Shown here: positions 43,217 to 51,128 of the stretch, one piece after another
Layout of the letters: each line of letters opens with the position of its first letter
Numbering within the stretch: position 1 is the stretch's first letter
Assembly (NCBI RefSeq): GCF_014850975.1
Contig: NZ_JACXST010000002.1
Coordinates: 930,001 to 994,000 of the forward strand
DNA length: 64,000 bases
Direction: 5' to 3'
Source of the DNA: Methylomonas fluvii
Lineage (GTDB): Bacteria > Pseudomonadota > Gammaproteobacteria > Methylococcales > Methylomonadaceae
Notes under the pieces: model-generated
Database searches by the model: none
What the model saw: only the letters and a program-made list of their open reading frames with translations
What the model was told of the DNA's origin: nothing
Made by a program: the position numbers and the translations under genes

Positions 43217-43879
43217 ATGTCATCAACATTAGTAAATGGCGTTAGCCATTCGCATTCTGAAATTGAAGGTGTACGGTATTTGAATCATTACCGCTGCCCT
43301 TACTGCAAAAGCGAATGGGAGGATGTATGGGATTGCGGCTGTAATGATCGCTGCCCGGACTGTAACAAGGAGATCGAGCCTTATGAAAGCGCATTGATCG
43401 AGGGTGAATCGGCGGAAACCGACTCGCCAGTCCAAGAACCAGCCTTAGCCAATGCCACGCCAGAAGGCATGAATCGACGTTTCGTAGTGTCCTACGAGAT
43501 CGACTATGTCCATCGCGTGTCGGTAGGCATCACCGCGGAGTGTCCCGAATCGGCACAACAGATTGCCGAACAGGCATTCAATGACGCCACCATTTGGGAT
43601 GACACCGCCGCCATACCGTTATTGTCGGATGAATACCTTGAGTCGGGCGATGAAAGCTTGGTATGGGAATGCGTGGCCGTTGAACAACTGCCGGAACCGG
43701 ATTATTCGGTACGACAATTGAAGCAGGAACAAGCGGCCATGCGGGTTTGCCGCAGATTGGTTGAAGCCTATCCCCAAGGTGAAACCAACGGCGGCAGTAT
43801 CGATTGGGACGACTTGGATCAGTTAATCCCGCTGGCATTACAAGCCTTGGGAAAAACAGCGCTCGAAATCAAATCCTAA
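43217..43879 (+). CDS. Zinc-ribbon protein, unknown
   Basis: A 220-residue protein. Near the N-terminus a zinc ribbon is formed by YRCPYCKSEWEDVWDCGCND and CPDCNKEI (CPYC...CPDC pair). The rest is acidic and mixed, with RRFVVSYEIDYVHRVSVGI, AEQAFNDATIWDDTAAIPL and a helical end. I recognise no family for the C-terminal part. The start at 43217 is preferred because GGAGGA lies seven bases before it; ATG 43211 touches that site. It sits in the backbone block with its own leader. Confidence 0.72.
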   Translation: MSSTLVNGVSHSHSEIEGVRYLNHYRCPYCKSEWEDVWDCGCNDRCPDCNKEIEPYESALIEGESAETDSPVQEPALANATPEGMNRRFVVSYEIDYVHRVSVGITAECPESAQQIAEQAFNDATIWDDTAAIPLLSDEYLESGDESLVWECVAVEQLPEPDYSVRQLKQEQAAMRVCRRLVEAYPQGETNGGSIDWDDLDQLIPLALQALGKTALEIKS

Positions 43880-43962
43880 ACAAATAGCGCGCGTTGTTCA
43901 GACGCGTAATTCGTAAAAGCCTGAGTTAGCCAAGTCATTCGATGCGGCGCTCATTTTTTTCC

Positions 43963-44012
43963 ACCAAAACGGGAATGTCCTATTCCCGCTGGGGAATTGT
44001 GATGTTTCCGTG
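43963..44012 (+). promoter_or_regulatory. Pseudoknot-type leader, divergent copy (copy 10)
   Basis: The A:B hairpin CGGGAAT/ATTCCCG (43969-43988) is perfect, but the outer ACC:GG pairing and the A:C stem are weak. GATGTT with CC (44001-44009) is complementary to GGACAACATC (44021-44030), the bases directly before the ATG at 44031. Confidence 0.5.
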
Positions 44013-44030
44013 TTTTTTGAGGACAACATC

Positions 44031-44528
44031 ATGAATCAAGTCTTTGAACACACGTTCGGCACGGGTCATTGCATCCAGTACCAGCGTTTGCCATCCGGCA
44101 CCTGTTATCACGCCGACACACCGGAACCGGTGGTCGAGTTGTTGGAACAGCTTCGCCATAGCCGACGCAAAATCCGGCTGTATTACGGCGATCCAGCTAC
44201 CGGTCAATCGTGGCTCGATGAACACGATGTCATCGGCTGGGTCGGTCGCTCAATGGGATCCATCAAAGTCCCATTGCTAATCGAACCCGGCGATATCGGC
44301 GGTCCGGCCTTGCTGGACCACTGCATCGTTCGCATCGATAGTCCGCGCCATGTGCTCTACCAACACGATGAATTTCGCGTTGGCGAGGTAGATCTGGTCA
44401 GAGGCGAGCTTAACCGCTTGCCTTGGGAAATCTGGATCGACGGCAGCGTGCATGCCCGATTCAAAGCAAAAACCGAAGCCCGGCAGTATCAGGACTTCAT
44501 TCAAGGTAAGCGGTTTGCGTTGATCTGA
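44031..44528 (+). CDS. Conserved-looking hypothetical protein
   Basis: A 165-residue soluble protein: GTGHCIQYQRLPSGTCYHAD, EQLRHSRRKIRLYYGDPATG, WLDEHDVIGWVGRSMGSIK, then VPLLIEPGDIGGPALLDHCI and a final FKAKTEARQYQDFIQGKRF. I recognise no domain, but the pattern of short strands suggests a compact beta-rich fold. It has its own leader and a terminator follows at 44550, so it is a one-gene unit. It belongs to the backbone block by position. Confidence 0.7.
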   Translation: MNQVFEHTFGTGHCIQYQRLPSGTCYHADTPEPVVELLEQLRHSRRKIRLYYGDPATGQSWLDEHDVIGWVGRSMGSIKVPLLIEPGDIGGPALLDHCIVRIDSPRHVLYQHDEFRVGEVDLVRGELNRLPWEIWIDGSVHARFKAKTEARQYQDFIQGKRFALI

Positions 44529-44549
44529 CGCGCCGTTTTCATTGTTGAC

Positions 44550-44571
44550 ACTCGGTTAAGCCGAGTTTTTC
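44550..44571 (+). terminator. Rho-independent terminator
   Basis: ACTCGG at 44550-44555 pairs CCGAGT at 44561-44566, followed by five T. It ends the transcript of the gene at 44031 and implies that the methyltransferase gene has its own promoter, between here and its leader or just upstream. Confidence 0.8.
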
Positions 44572-44576
44572 ACACT

Positions 44577-44627
44577 ACCCCTGCGGGATGATTCTATCCC
44601 GCCAGGGTTGAATCGGTCGTCAGGGGC
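44577..44627 (+). promoter_or_regulatory. Pseudoknot-type leader of the methyltransferase gene (copy 11)
   Basis: ACCC at 44577 pairs GGGT. The A:B hairpin GCGGGAT/ATCCCGC is perfect; A:C is limited to GATTC/GAATC with a few extra pairs. CAGGGG further on could also pair CCCCTG at the 5' end. The start codon is 16 bases after the end. Confidence 0.55.
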
Positions 44628-44643
44628 TTTTTTGGAGAATACC

Positions 44644-46407
44644 ATGACAGACCCTTATCAATATTACCCCACGCCAGAAGCACTGAGCCGTAAAGCTTGG
44701 GCTATGTTCAAGAACCAGCAATTCGCGCGGGTATTGGAGCCTTCAGCAGGCGAAGGACATTTGCTTCGTCCAGGACCCCACCAGTACGGTAAACGTTTGC
44801 CGATCGATTGCATTGAAATCGATATCCGCAAACACGCGGCTCTGCGCGATGAAGGCTTTGCTGTGGTGGGGATGGATTTTCTGCAGTTTCAAAGCGGCAG
44901 TGTCTATTCGCACATCATCATGAATCCGCCGTTTTCCGACGGCGCCAAACACGTGTTGAAGGCTTGGGAGATCTTGTTTGACGGTGAAATCGTCGCCATT
45001 CTCAATGCCGAAACTGTGCGCAATCCGTTTTCGAAAGAACGCCAGTTGTTATTAAGGTTGATCGAGCAGCACGGCGAGGTCGAGTTTCTGCAAGAAATGT
45101 TCGCCGGCGAGGATGCCGAACGCAAAACGCCGGTCGACGTGGCCCTGGTCTGGTTGAAAAAAACTTCGACGTTCGAACAGGACATCCTCGGCAGTATTCT
45201 GGACGATTTGCGCCAGGATCGTCGGGAGGCCGACGATTTAGCGGGCGAGTTTCAACTGCCCCATGAGTTGGCCTTGCCGAATGCCTTCATCGATAACGCG
45301 GTATTGATGTTCAACGCCGCAGTCGAAGCAGCGCGACAGGCCGTGGTCAGTGAAGCCCGTGCCAGCCGTTATCGGACCATGCTGGGCAAAACCCTCGGCG
45401 AACTAAGCGGTGGCGGTATCAGCAGTGAAGACGACTCGTCATCGGATGCGGTGAAGCGGATGCTGTTCAAACGCTATCACGATCTGAAGAATCGGGCCTG
45501 GGCCAGCATTTTACGCTCTACGCAGGTGACTTCACGCTTGTCATCGACGGCGCAGAAACGCTTGGAGTCGGATTTTGAAGCGGTGAAGTCCTTGGAATTT
45601 ACCGTGCCGAATATCTATGGCTTTCTGCAAGGCATCATCGATCAGCAAGGTGAAATTCAACTGAGCATGGTGTGCGATGTGTTTGATCTGATCACCCGCT
45701 ATTACAGCGATAACGCAGTGTTTTACATGGGCTGGAAAAGCAATGACAAACACCGCACGCTGGGCATGCGGATCAAAACCACTCGGTTCGTTCTGCCAGG
45801 GCACAAAGTCGAGTCCTATCACAATAGCCTGAACTGGGAGTCAGAACGTCTGTTAGCGGATTTCGACAAGGTGTTTGCCTTGCTCGATGGCAAGACCGAA
45901 GCGGACGTGAGTTTGGTGTCGGTGTTTCGGCAGCATTTTCACGCGCTTCGGGTTGGAAAACGGATCGGCGGCAGTTATTTTGACGTTCGCTATTATCCGG
46001 GCGTTGGCACCATCCACTTTTTTCCGAAAAGCAAAACCTTGATCGACCGGATGAACCGTTGGGTCGGTCGCCAGCGCCGCTGGTTGCCGCCGGTGGAAAG
46101 CCAAGCCGGACAAGGTTTCTGGCAGCAGTTCGAACAGGCAGAGAACTTAGATCGGGCGTTTCACACCGAAGTGAACAAGAAGTGTCCACGCAGTAGCCGG
46201 CATGTCCATTTCGATCCCTTTTGGGCGATCAAGCACGGCGGCGAGTCGGAACGGGAAAAAGGTCATCGTCTGTTAGCCCAGGCGATGAGCACGGTACTTG
46301 CCAGCCGGGGCATCGATCCCGATGCGGTATTGGAAAACGAACAATCCAGCTTGCTGGAATGGACGGGCTCATTACCCTCTTCTACAGACCTGGCTTTGGC
46401 ATCGTAA
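44644..46407 (+). CDS. DNA methyltransferase-like protein with DUF4942 domain
   Basis: A 587-residue protein. The N-terminal part is a class I AdoMet-dependent methyltransferase: RVLEPSAGEGHLLRPG is the AdoMet loop and HIIMNPPFSDGAKH holds the NPPF catalytic motif of N6-adenine or N4-cytosine enzymes (about residue 94). The C-terminal half has DVFDLITRYYSDNAVFYMGWKSNDK, which I associate with DUF4942. Such genes are common on conjugative elements and may modify incoming element DNA to avoid restriction. The ATG at 44644 is preceded by TGGAGAA. The adjacent GHKL ATPase gene has a separate leader. Confidence 0.85.
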   Translation: MTDPYQYYPTPEALSRKAWAMFKNQQFARVLEPSAGEGHLLRPGPHQYGKRLPIDCIEIDIRKHAALRDEGFAVVGMDFLQFQSGSVYSHIIMNPPFSDGAKHVLKAWEILFDGEIVAILNAETVRNPFSKERQLLLRLIEQHGEVEFLQEMFAGEDAERKTPVDVALVWLKKTSTFEQDILGSILDDLRQDRREADDLAGEFQLPHELALPNAFIDNAVLMFNAAVEAARQAVVSEARASRYRTMLGKTLGELSGGGISSEDDSSSDAVKRMLFKRYHDLKNRAWASILRSTQVTSRLSSTAQKRLESDFEAVKSLEFTVPNIYGFLQGIIDQQGEIQLSMVCDVFDLITRYYSDNAVFYMGWKSNDKHRTLGMRIKTTRFVLPGHKVESYHNSLNWESERLLADFDKVFALLDGKTEADVSLVSVFRQHFHALRVGKRIGGSYFDVRYYPGVGTIHFFPKSKTLIDRMNRWVGRQRRWLPPVESQAGQGFWQQFEQAENLDRAFHTEVNKKCPRSSRHVHFDPFWAIKHGGESEREKGHRLLAQAMSTVLASRGIDPDAVLENEQSSLLEWTGSLPSSTDLALAS

Positions 46408-46455
46408 TCCGGTGTTATACAGGTCTTTAACTTAACCACTGGCCTAGCCAGTATC

Positions 46456-46513
46456 ACCCGCCTCGGGGAGATGATCCGTTCTCCCCGTCGGGGTTGGACT
46501 GTGTCGTTTCCTC
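46456..46513 (+). promoter_or_regulatory. Pseudoknot-type leader of the GHKL ATPase gene (copy 12)
   Basis: ACCC at 46456 pairs GGGT at 46491. Strand A GGGGAGATGA pairs C TCGTTTCCTC (46504-46513) over ten pairs with G-U; alternative A:B is GGGGAGA/TCTCCCC. TTCCTC (46508-46513) is exactly complementary to GAGGAA (46528-46533), the ribosome site before the ATG at 46539. Confidence 0.7.
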
Positions 46514-46538
46514 GGGGCTTTTTATTTGAGGAACTCAC

Positions 46539-48134
46539 ATGAAAACCACACAATTATCGGTAAACCCCGAAAAATTGATTAACAACTTACGCTTCAGCTT
46601 TACCCAGTCCACCACGGTACTGGGCGAACTGATGCAAAATGCCCGCCGCGCCGGCGCCAGGTTCATCAGCTTCGAGTATTCGGAAGATGCTCGAACCTTG
46701 ACGGTGTGTGACGATGGCTGCGGCATCGCCTGTTTGAAAACGTTACTCACCGTAGCAGAGTCCGGCTGGGATGTTGAGGTCATCGAACGGGAACATCCGT
46801 TTGGACTTGGATTTTTGTCAGCCATTTTTGCCTGCGATGCCATCAGCGTCGACAGCAAAGGCGGTCGCTTTTCGGTGGATACGGCTGAGCTTTTGGCCTT
46901 CCAACCGATTGTGATCGAACCCGCGGACTGGCAAGGCATCACGCGTTTGACGTTGACCCAGTTCAAACCGGAAGCGGATCAGATCGAATCCCAGTTGCGT
47001 CGCTTGGCGCGGGGATTTCCGATTGAAGTGCGCTTTAACGGTGTCAGCCTGGATCGGCCGCGAGCGATCACATCAACATTACCGTTCATCAAGACCGAAC
47101 TGGGCGATCTTTACTTGTATGGCTTGTCCCAGGGCGAAGACTGGTTGCGACAGTCGGAGTATTTTCATCTGTATCTGCAAGGTTTACCGATCTATCACAG
47201 TCACCACGAACGAGACCCCGGTCATGTCATCCACTTGGATTCAAGCCGGTTTTTCGCTCGGTTGCCCGACCGGGATAAATTGATCGATGAAGCACAGGTG
47301 ATTGCTGAGGTTAAGCACGTTCTGCAAGGGGAAGCCAGGCAACGACTGGACGTGATCAAGAACCAGCTATCGGCGGAGGACTTTGTACAGGGCTATGACA
47401 CCCTGAAAACATACCGCTGCCTGGATTTACTGAATGACTTGCCGTTATTGCCCAAACAGGTATTGGCGATCATTCAGGATTATCCGATCAAGGAAGGTTG
47501 CAGCAACGTTAATTTGGCTGTGGATTCGCAACCGGTCAGCCGAAGCGATGTGGAAAAAGGCCTTGTCAAAGTTGCCGACTTGGATGATCTCGATGAGGTC
47601 GGTGCGCTGCGCTGGATGTTCGCCTGGCACCGCGATTATCGGGTATTTCGGCCGGGGTTGGATGCTAGGCATTGGCTGTTTACATACTTGGTCGATTTGA
47701 ACGGGCCGGCCATCACCTTAGACATCGTCAACGAAACGCACCGCGCTTTTTTTGAAGGGCAACGGGTGAGTGGTCCGGCGGTATTTTGTGAAAAATATCG
47801 GTTAACCCTTAATGGCGAGTCTGTCGACATCGATCACGATGCCGTCTATGACGAGGATCAGGACTGCTTCATCGTACCCACTCGGGGGGCATCCGGATTA
47901 GTGGTTTGCCAGGCATCGTCGTACTACGACGAATGGGATACGTTCATGGAATCCGCCAAGGAAGCCGATGAATGGGATTTTCAGAACTTCGTGGTGGCCA
48001 ATACGGCGGATAAACCCGCGGATGCATTGCAACGACTGCTGCCGAAATTTGGTAGTTGTCCGGCGCTGTTTTCCAGGACCTTTCAAATCGTGCTTGGCAA
48101 TAGTGGCGATGTCGTCACCGTTGCGGAAATGTAG
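46539..48134 (+). CDS. GHKL (Hsp90/MutL-type) ATPase-domain protein
   Basis: A 531-residue protein with a Bergerat ATP-binding fold: the N box LGELMQNARRAGARFISFEY (E30, N34), the G1 box VCDDGCGIACLKTLL, and HPFGLGFLSAIFACDAI as the G2-like loop. This is the start of Hsp90/MutL/topoisomerase VI-type ATPases. The remaining 380 residues have no recognised domain (QGEDWLRQSEYFHLYLQGL, DLDDLDEVGALRWMFAWH). Similar proteins occur on conjugative elements without a known role. It lies between the methyltransferase and radC genes, each with a leader. Confidence 0.82.
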   Translation: MKTTQLSVNPEKLINNLRFSFTQSTTVLGELMQNARRAGARFISFEYSEDARTLTVCDDGCGIACLKTLLTVAESGWDVEVIEREHPFGLGFLSAIFACDAISVDSKGGRFSVDTAELLAFQPIVIEPADWQGITRLTLTQFKPEADQIESQLRRLARGFPIEVRFNGVSLDRPRAITSTLPFIKTELGDLYLYGLSQGEDWLRQSEYFHLYLQGLPIYHSHHERDPGHVIHLDSSRFFARLPDRDKLIDEAQVIAEVKHVLQGEARQRLDVIKNQLSAEDFVQGYDTLKTYRCLDLLNDLPLLPKQVLAIIQDYPIKEGCSNVNLAVDSQPVSRSDVEKGLVKVADLDDLDEVGALRWMFAWHRDYRVFRPGLDARHWLFTYLVDLNGPAITLDIVNETHRAFFEGQRVSGPAVFCEKYRLTLNGESVDIDHDAVYDEDQDCFIVPTRGASGLVVCQASSYYDEWDTFMESAKEADEWDFQNFVVANTADKPADALQRLLPKFGSCPALFSRTFQIVLGNSGDVVTVAEM

Positions 48135-48336
48135 TCGAAACCCAATCGGGCCGATGGTCGCGGCTGTGTTAGCCCGTGGCTTTTGGCTGGTTTTCTGGCG
48201 AACGACCATTTAACAAGCACGCATTCCAAAACACCTGACGCAGTACTGGCGTCAGCTCAAGCGTCTTTAGCGAAATGTGTTCTGCCGACGGTCAACGCCT
48301 GCAGACATCGCTGACGATGCTTTGAATATTCTTACA

Positions 48337-48379
48337 ACCCTTCCGGAGAAAGTCCACTCCGCAAGGGGCTGCTTTCTCC
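48337..48379 (+). promoter_or_regulatory. Pseudoknot-type leader of radC (copy 13)
   Basis: CCCT at 48338 pairs AGGG at 48364-48367. Strand A GGAGAAAG pairs C CTTTCTCC (48372-48379) perfectly; alternative A:B is CGGAG/CTCCG. The same GGAGAAAG recurs as the ribosome site at 48396-48403, so C can pair either A or the ribosome site with eight perfect pairs. This is the best single example of the proposed switch. Confidence 0.75.
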
Positions 48380-48406
48380 AAATTTTATGATTACGGGAGA
48401 AAGCCC

Positions 48407-48880
48407 ATGTTATACATTCGAGGAACCAATAATCGTTACCGTATGGCCGATGATCAGGATGTCATCTTAGAGGCCATTCAGATCTACAACCGCACTTTTA
48501 GTAGAGGCGAAGCCTTGACCAGTCCGGACAAGGCGAAGGACTGTATCAAGTTAAAATTGGCGCCGTATGAGCACGAAGTATTTGTGTGTCTGTTCTTGGA
48601 CAATCAACACCGCGTCATCGCTTGCGATGAATTATTCCGGGGGACGATTGATGGCGCTAGCGTGTATCCGCGCGAAGTGGTCAAGGCCTCGTTGCACTAT
48701 AATGCTGCGGCGCTAATCATGGCCCATAACCACCCATCCGGGATTAGCGAGCCCAGTCAGGCGGACCGCGTAATTACAGCAAAACTTAAAGAAGCCTTGG
48801 CCTTGATTGACGTTCGCGTACTTGATCACTTCATCGTCGGCGAGACCGTGTATTCCTTCGCAGAGCATGGCTTGTTGTGA
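48407..48880 (+). CDS. radC: RadC-family JAMM/MPN-domain protein
   Basis: A 157-residue RadC-type protein, the short form found on mobile elements. The JAMM metal motif is E56 ([10 protein letters not shown]), H107 and H109 with S111 ([12 protein letters not shown]) and D120. RadC proteins were once linked to repair, but the function is unsettled; the fold is a zinc protease fold. In SXT-type elements a radC-like gene lies at the end of the same gene block. The ATG at 48407 is preceded by GGGAGAAAG. Confidence 0.93.
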   Translation: MLYIRGTNNRYRMADDQDVILEAIQIYNRTFSRGEALTSPDKAKDCIKLKLAPYEHEVFVCLFLDNQHRVIACDELFRGTIDGASVYPREVVKASLHYNAAALIMAHNHPSGISEPSQADRVITAKLKEALALIDVRVLDHFIVGETVYSFAEHGLL

Positions 48881-49009
48881 AAAGGTATTGGCGCCGAGAC
48901 TATTCGTTGGTATCCAAGGCAACCGTATGTATAAACGAAGTTGAGCAATGGATTCGCCATTGGTAACCATGAAGGCGGCGTCGATACGACTGCATAAAAT
49001 GATATAAAA

Positions 49010-49071
49010 CCACGTCTCCCCAAAATCAGAAGCTAAGCATTGTTCTGAATTCCGGGGAGACTAACTCGTGG
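49010..49071. repeat. Long interrupted hairpin
   Basis: CCACG...GTCTCCCC (49010-49021) faces GGGGAGAC...CGTGG (49054-49071). Inside, ATCAGAA (49025-49031) faces TTCTGAAT (49043-49050). The arms are too long and too GC-mixed to be an ordinary terminator and no T-run follows. It may be an IS tip pair or a recombination site. Confidence 0.5.
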
Positions 49072-49457
49072 CGGTCAGGATACGGCCAATTGTCGCGGTA
49101 GAGATACCCATCACATCATTTACCAGCCACTGGTTTTGGGTACGAAGCTGACCTCTATGTTCGTACCCTTCCGTAAATACATGGATTTGAATTCACATCC
49201 CACCTCGCTAGCAAGGGTTATATTTTCTCCTCCCATGCTTACCTCAAAAAGCCTGAAGTCCGCAAAAGCAAACCTTGCAGTTCTTACAATTATTATAATA
49301 AATCATACCTTTCCTTGCCGGTCGCGCGATGCAGACAAGGAGCAACATCGCTCTCGCTAACTAGTGCCAGTGGCCTATCCTTGAGGCTCAGGCTTCTTTC
49401 GAGCATGGCTATCCTAATTTAAGCCTGAAAATTGAGCTAGACATCAAACCTTGCTTT

Positions 49458-49485
49458 GTATGAAAATAAATAAAATATTTCATAC
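49458..49485. promoter_or_regulatory. NikR operator, perfect GTATGA-N16-TCATAC
   Basis: GTATGA at 49458-49463 and TCATAC at 49480-49485 are separated by exactly 16 bases, identical to the E. coli NikR consensus. It lies 60 bases past the 3' end of the nikR gene on the side of the gap, not in the nikR promoter. A weak TTGCTT is nearby. Which transcript it controls is unclear. Confidence 0.8.
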
Positions 49486-49544
49486 TGATGGTGTCGGATG
49501 TCCTTACGTAGCCAGAGTGAAATTCAGTAAAACAATATTAGTGG

Positions 49545-49994
49545 CTAGCTGTGCGGATGAAAATGAGCATGATGAGCGAAATGAAGTGCGGCGACCTTCA
49601 CAGGAATTAGATTTAGAGAGCTATGCCTAATGCCTGTTTCAACGGATAGCTTCTGAGCAAAATTACGGATTTGTTGCGTTAAGCCCCGTAGAAATAGGGT
49701 TTCTAAACAATCATCGTGATCCAGATGGACATGCGTTGATGAGACAACCAAATCATGCACTTCATGCTGAAGGGTAGTGACGCGTTCGGCCAGATTACGT
49801 TCATGATGGTTGTAAACAAATGAAAAGGTAGCAACGCTGTAGATGGTCTGGTCTTGATCCGCGCTTTTTGTTGAGATTTCTTTTCGGAGTAGATCACGAA
49901 TGGCTTCGGAACGATTGCTATAACCGCGAGCTTCAATCCACTGATCGAAATCCGTGGCTAATTCGTCACTGAGAGAGATAGTAAAACGTTCCAA
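49545..49994 (-). CDS. nikR: Nickel-responsive regulator NikR
   Basis: A 149-residue ribbon-helix-helix regulator. The DNA-binding part is MERFTISLSDELATDFDQWI with GYSNRSEAIRDLLRKE. The nickel ligands are all present in correct spacing: H77, H88, H90 and C96 (QHEVHDL, THVHLDHDDC), equivalent to H76, H87, H89 and C95 of E. coli NikR. The C-terminus is His-rich (HFAHHAHFHPHS). With nickel bound it represses uptake genes through GTATGA-N16-TCATAC, and a perfect copy of that box lies at 49458. It is divergent from the membrane-protein operon at 50125. Confidence 0.95.
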   Translation of the reverse strand: MERFTISLSDELATDFDQWIEARGYSNRSEAIRDLLRKEISTKSADQDQTIYSVATFSFVYNHHERNLAERVTTLQHEVHDLVVSSTHVHLDHDDCLETLFLRGLTQQIRNFAQKLSVETGIRHSSLNLIPVKVAALHFAHHAHFHPHS

Positions 49995-50124
49995 GGCATG
50001 GCTCCATTCTTTTGTTTTTTGATAGTGGATTAAAAATTATAACTCAATGCTGTAAAGCACTCGGGTGGGGTTACAAGCACAGAGGTGTTTGTTTTTGATT
50101 TCAATTTTGTTTTTTGAGAATGCT

Positions 50125-50703
50125 ATGCACACCGGGGAATATATTCACGATCATTTCAGCAAAATCGTTATCCGCACCCAAGTGGCAGTGGCCTTAACCT
50201 TATTGCTGCTTTTGCCTGCTGCCAATTTTTTCTATCCGACTGATTACAGTATGAAAGCAGGTATCCATGGTGTCAGCGCTATTCTGGCCATCATCATTGG
50301 TACCTATCTTACCCATCGCTCCATACCCTTGATTAAAGGCATGCATGTCAGGCTGGAATCTTTACGACTCTGGGTGCTTGGGGCGACGTTGCTGAATTTG
50401 GCCGGCGCGATCAGCGGTAACTGGATTTATATGCGCTATCGCGGCCAAGAAGGACCGCGCGATTGGATACTGGCCCATGTACCGACATTTCATAACGTAC
50501 TGATGGAATTCAAGGAATTCGTTTCTTTGTTCCCCTTTCCATTGATGCTGACTGCTACTTTCACCCTCTACTACTACGGCATGCCCATCCAGCATCGGCG
50601 TGATATTACACGTTTTGTTGGCATCACCATCTTGATTTCATGGAGCTTCTTGATACTAGGTTTCGTGGCGGGTTTGGTGTTGGCTAAGTTGCGCTTTGTT
50701 TAA
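50125..50703 (+). CDS. Integral membrane protein, unknown
   Basis: A 192-residue protein with about five membrane segments: QVAVALTLLLLLPAANFF, GIHGVSAILAIIIGTYLT, LRLWVLGATLLNLAGAI, FPLMLTATFTLYYYG and ITILISWSFLILGFVAGLV. The start MHTGEYIHDHFSK is His-rich. I do not recognise it. The ATG at 50125 was preferred over a far upstream non-ATG start because the signal-like extension there has no ribosome site. It heads an operon with a second membrane protein and the CopC-fold protein, opposite nikR, so metal transport is a reasonable guess only. Confidence 0.7.
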   Translation: MHTGEYIHDHFSKIVIRTQVAVALTLLLLLPAANFFYPTDYSMKAGIHGVSAILAIIIGTYLTHRSIPLIKGMHVRLESLRLWVLGATLLNLAGAISGNWIYMRYRGQEGPRDWILAHVPTFHNVLMEFKEFVSLFPFPLMLTATFTLYYYGMPIQHRRDITRFVGITILISWSFLILGFVAGLVLAKLRFV

Positions 50704-50717
50704 AAGGAAAATCCCCG

Positions 50718-51122
50718 ATGATCAATGAAACCGATGATCAAAAACTGCATTCCGGACCAGTAGTGGCCGCCAGCTTGCCGCTGTTGCTGGCATTTTTAAC
50801 ACTGATGGTCAGTCACCATATTTCCAGATTGACCAAAGAACTAGACAACGTTGTGCACTCGTACGGTCACTGGATACCGGGCTCTACAGGCAGCGGCCCA
50901 ACTGGAAGCATCGGCTCGTATTCGGGTAAAGAGACATTGGCTCTAGGTGTCTGGCTAGTCAGCTGGCTAATTTTTCATCTGTTATGGCGCAAACAGGATT
51001 TTCCCTTGCAAGCCTGGACCAGAATTTTTGTGATCGGTTTGCTAATCATCACGCTTGGCTTTTTCCACCCATTGGCAGATCCCATCGTGTTGTTCATTGC
51101 GGATTTAGTCGGAGCTCGTTAG
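50718..51122 (+). CDS. Membrane protein, unknown
   Basis: A 134-residue protein with three likely membrane segments: PVVAASLPLLLAFLTLMVS, GVWLVSWLIFHLLWR and IFVIGLLIITLGFFHPLADPIVLFI. A Gly/Ser-rich loop lies between the first two (TGSGPTGSIGSYSGK). It follows the previous gene by 14 bases and precedes the CopC-fold gene by 6, so they share a transcript. No family is recognised. Confidence 0.7.
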   Translation: MINETDDQKLHSGPVVAASLPLLLAFLTLMVSHHISRLTKELDNVVHSYGHWIPGSTGSGPTGSIGSYSGKETLALGVWLVSWLIFHLLWRKQDFPLQAWTRIFVIGLLIITLGFFHPLADPIVLFIADLVGAR

Positions 51123-51128
51123 TAGTCT

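Larger units (their letters stand above)
48881..49544. other. 664-base gap at the start of the second cargo zone
   Basis: No convincing gene. It holds a long hairpin at 49010-49071 and a NikR-type box at 49458-49485. On the - strand a short frame around 49085-49140 reads LVNDVMGISTATIGRIL before a stop, reminiscent of a helix-turn-helix scrap of a recombinase or transposase; it is too short to name. The stretch looks like debris at a junction of backbone and cargo. Confidence 0.45.

Noticed and set aside
49082-49112. Similarity of GGGTATCTCTACCGCGAC to the group II intron 3' end
   Set aside because: Upstream bases do not form domain V, and the similarity ends within 30 bases; probably chance.
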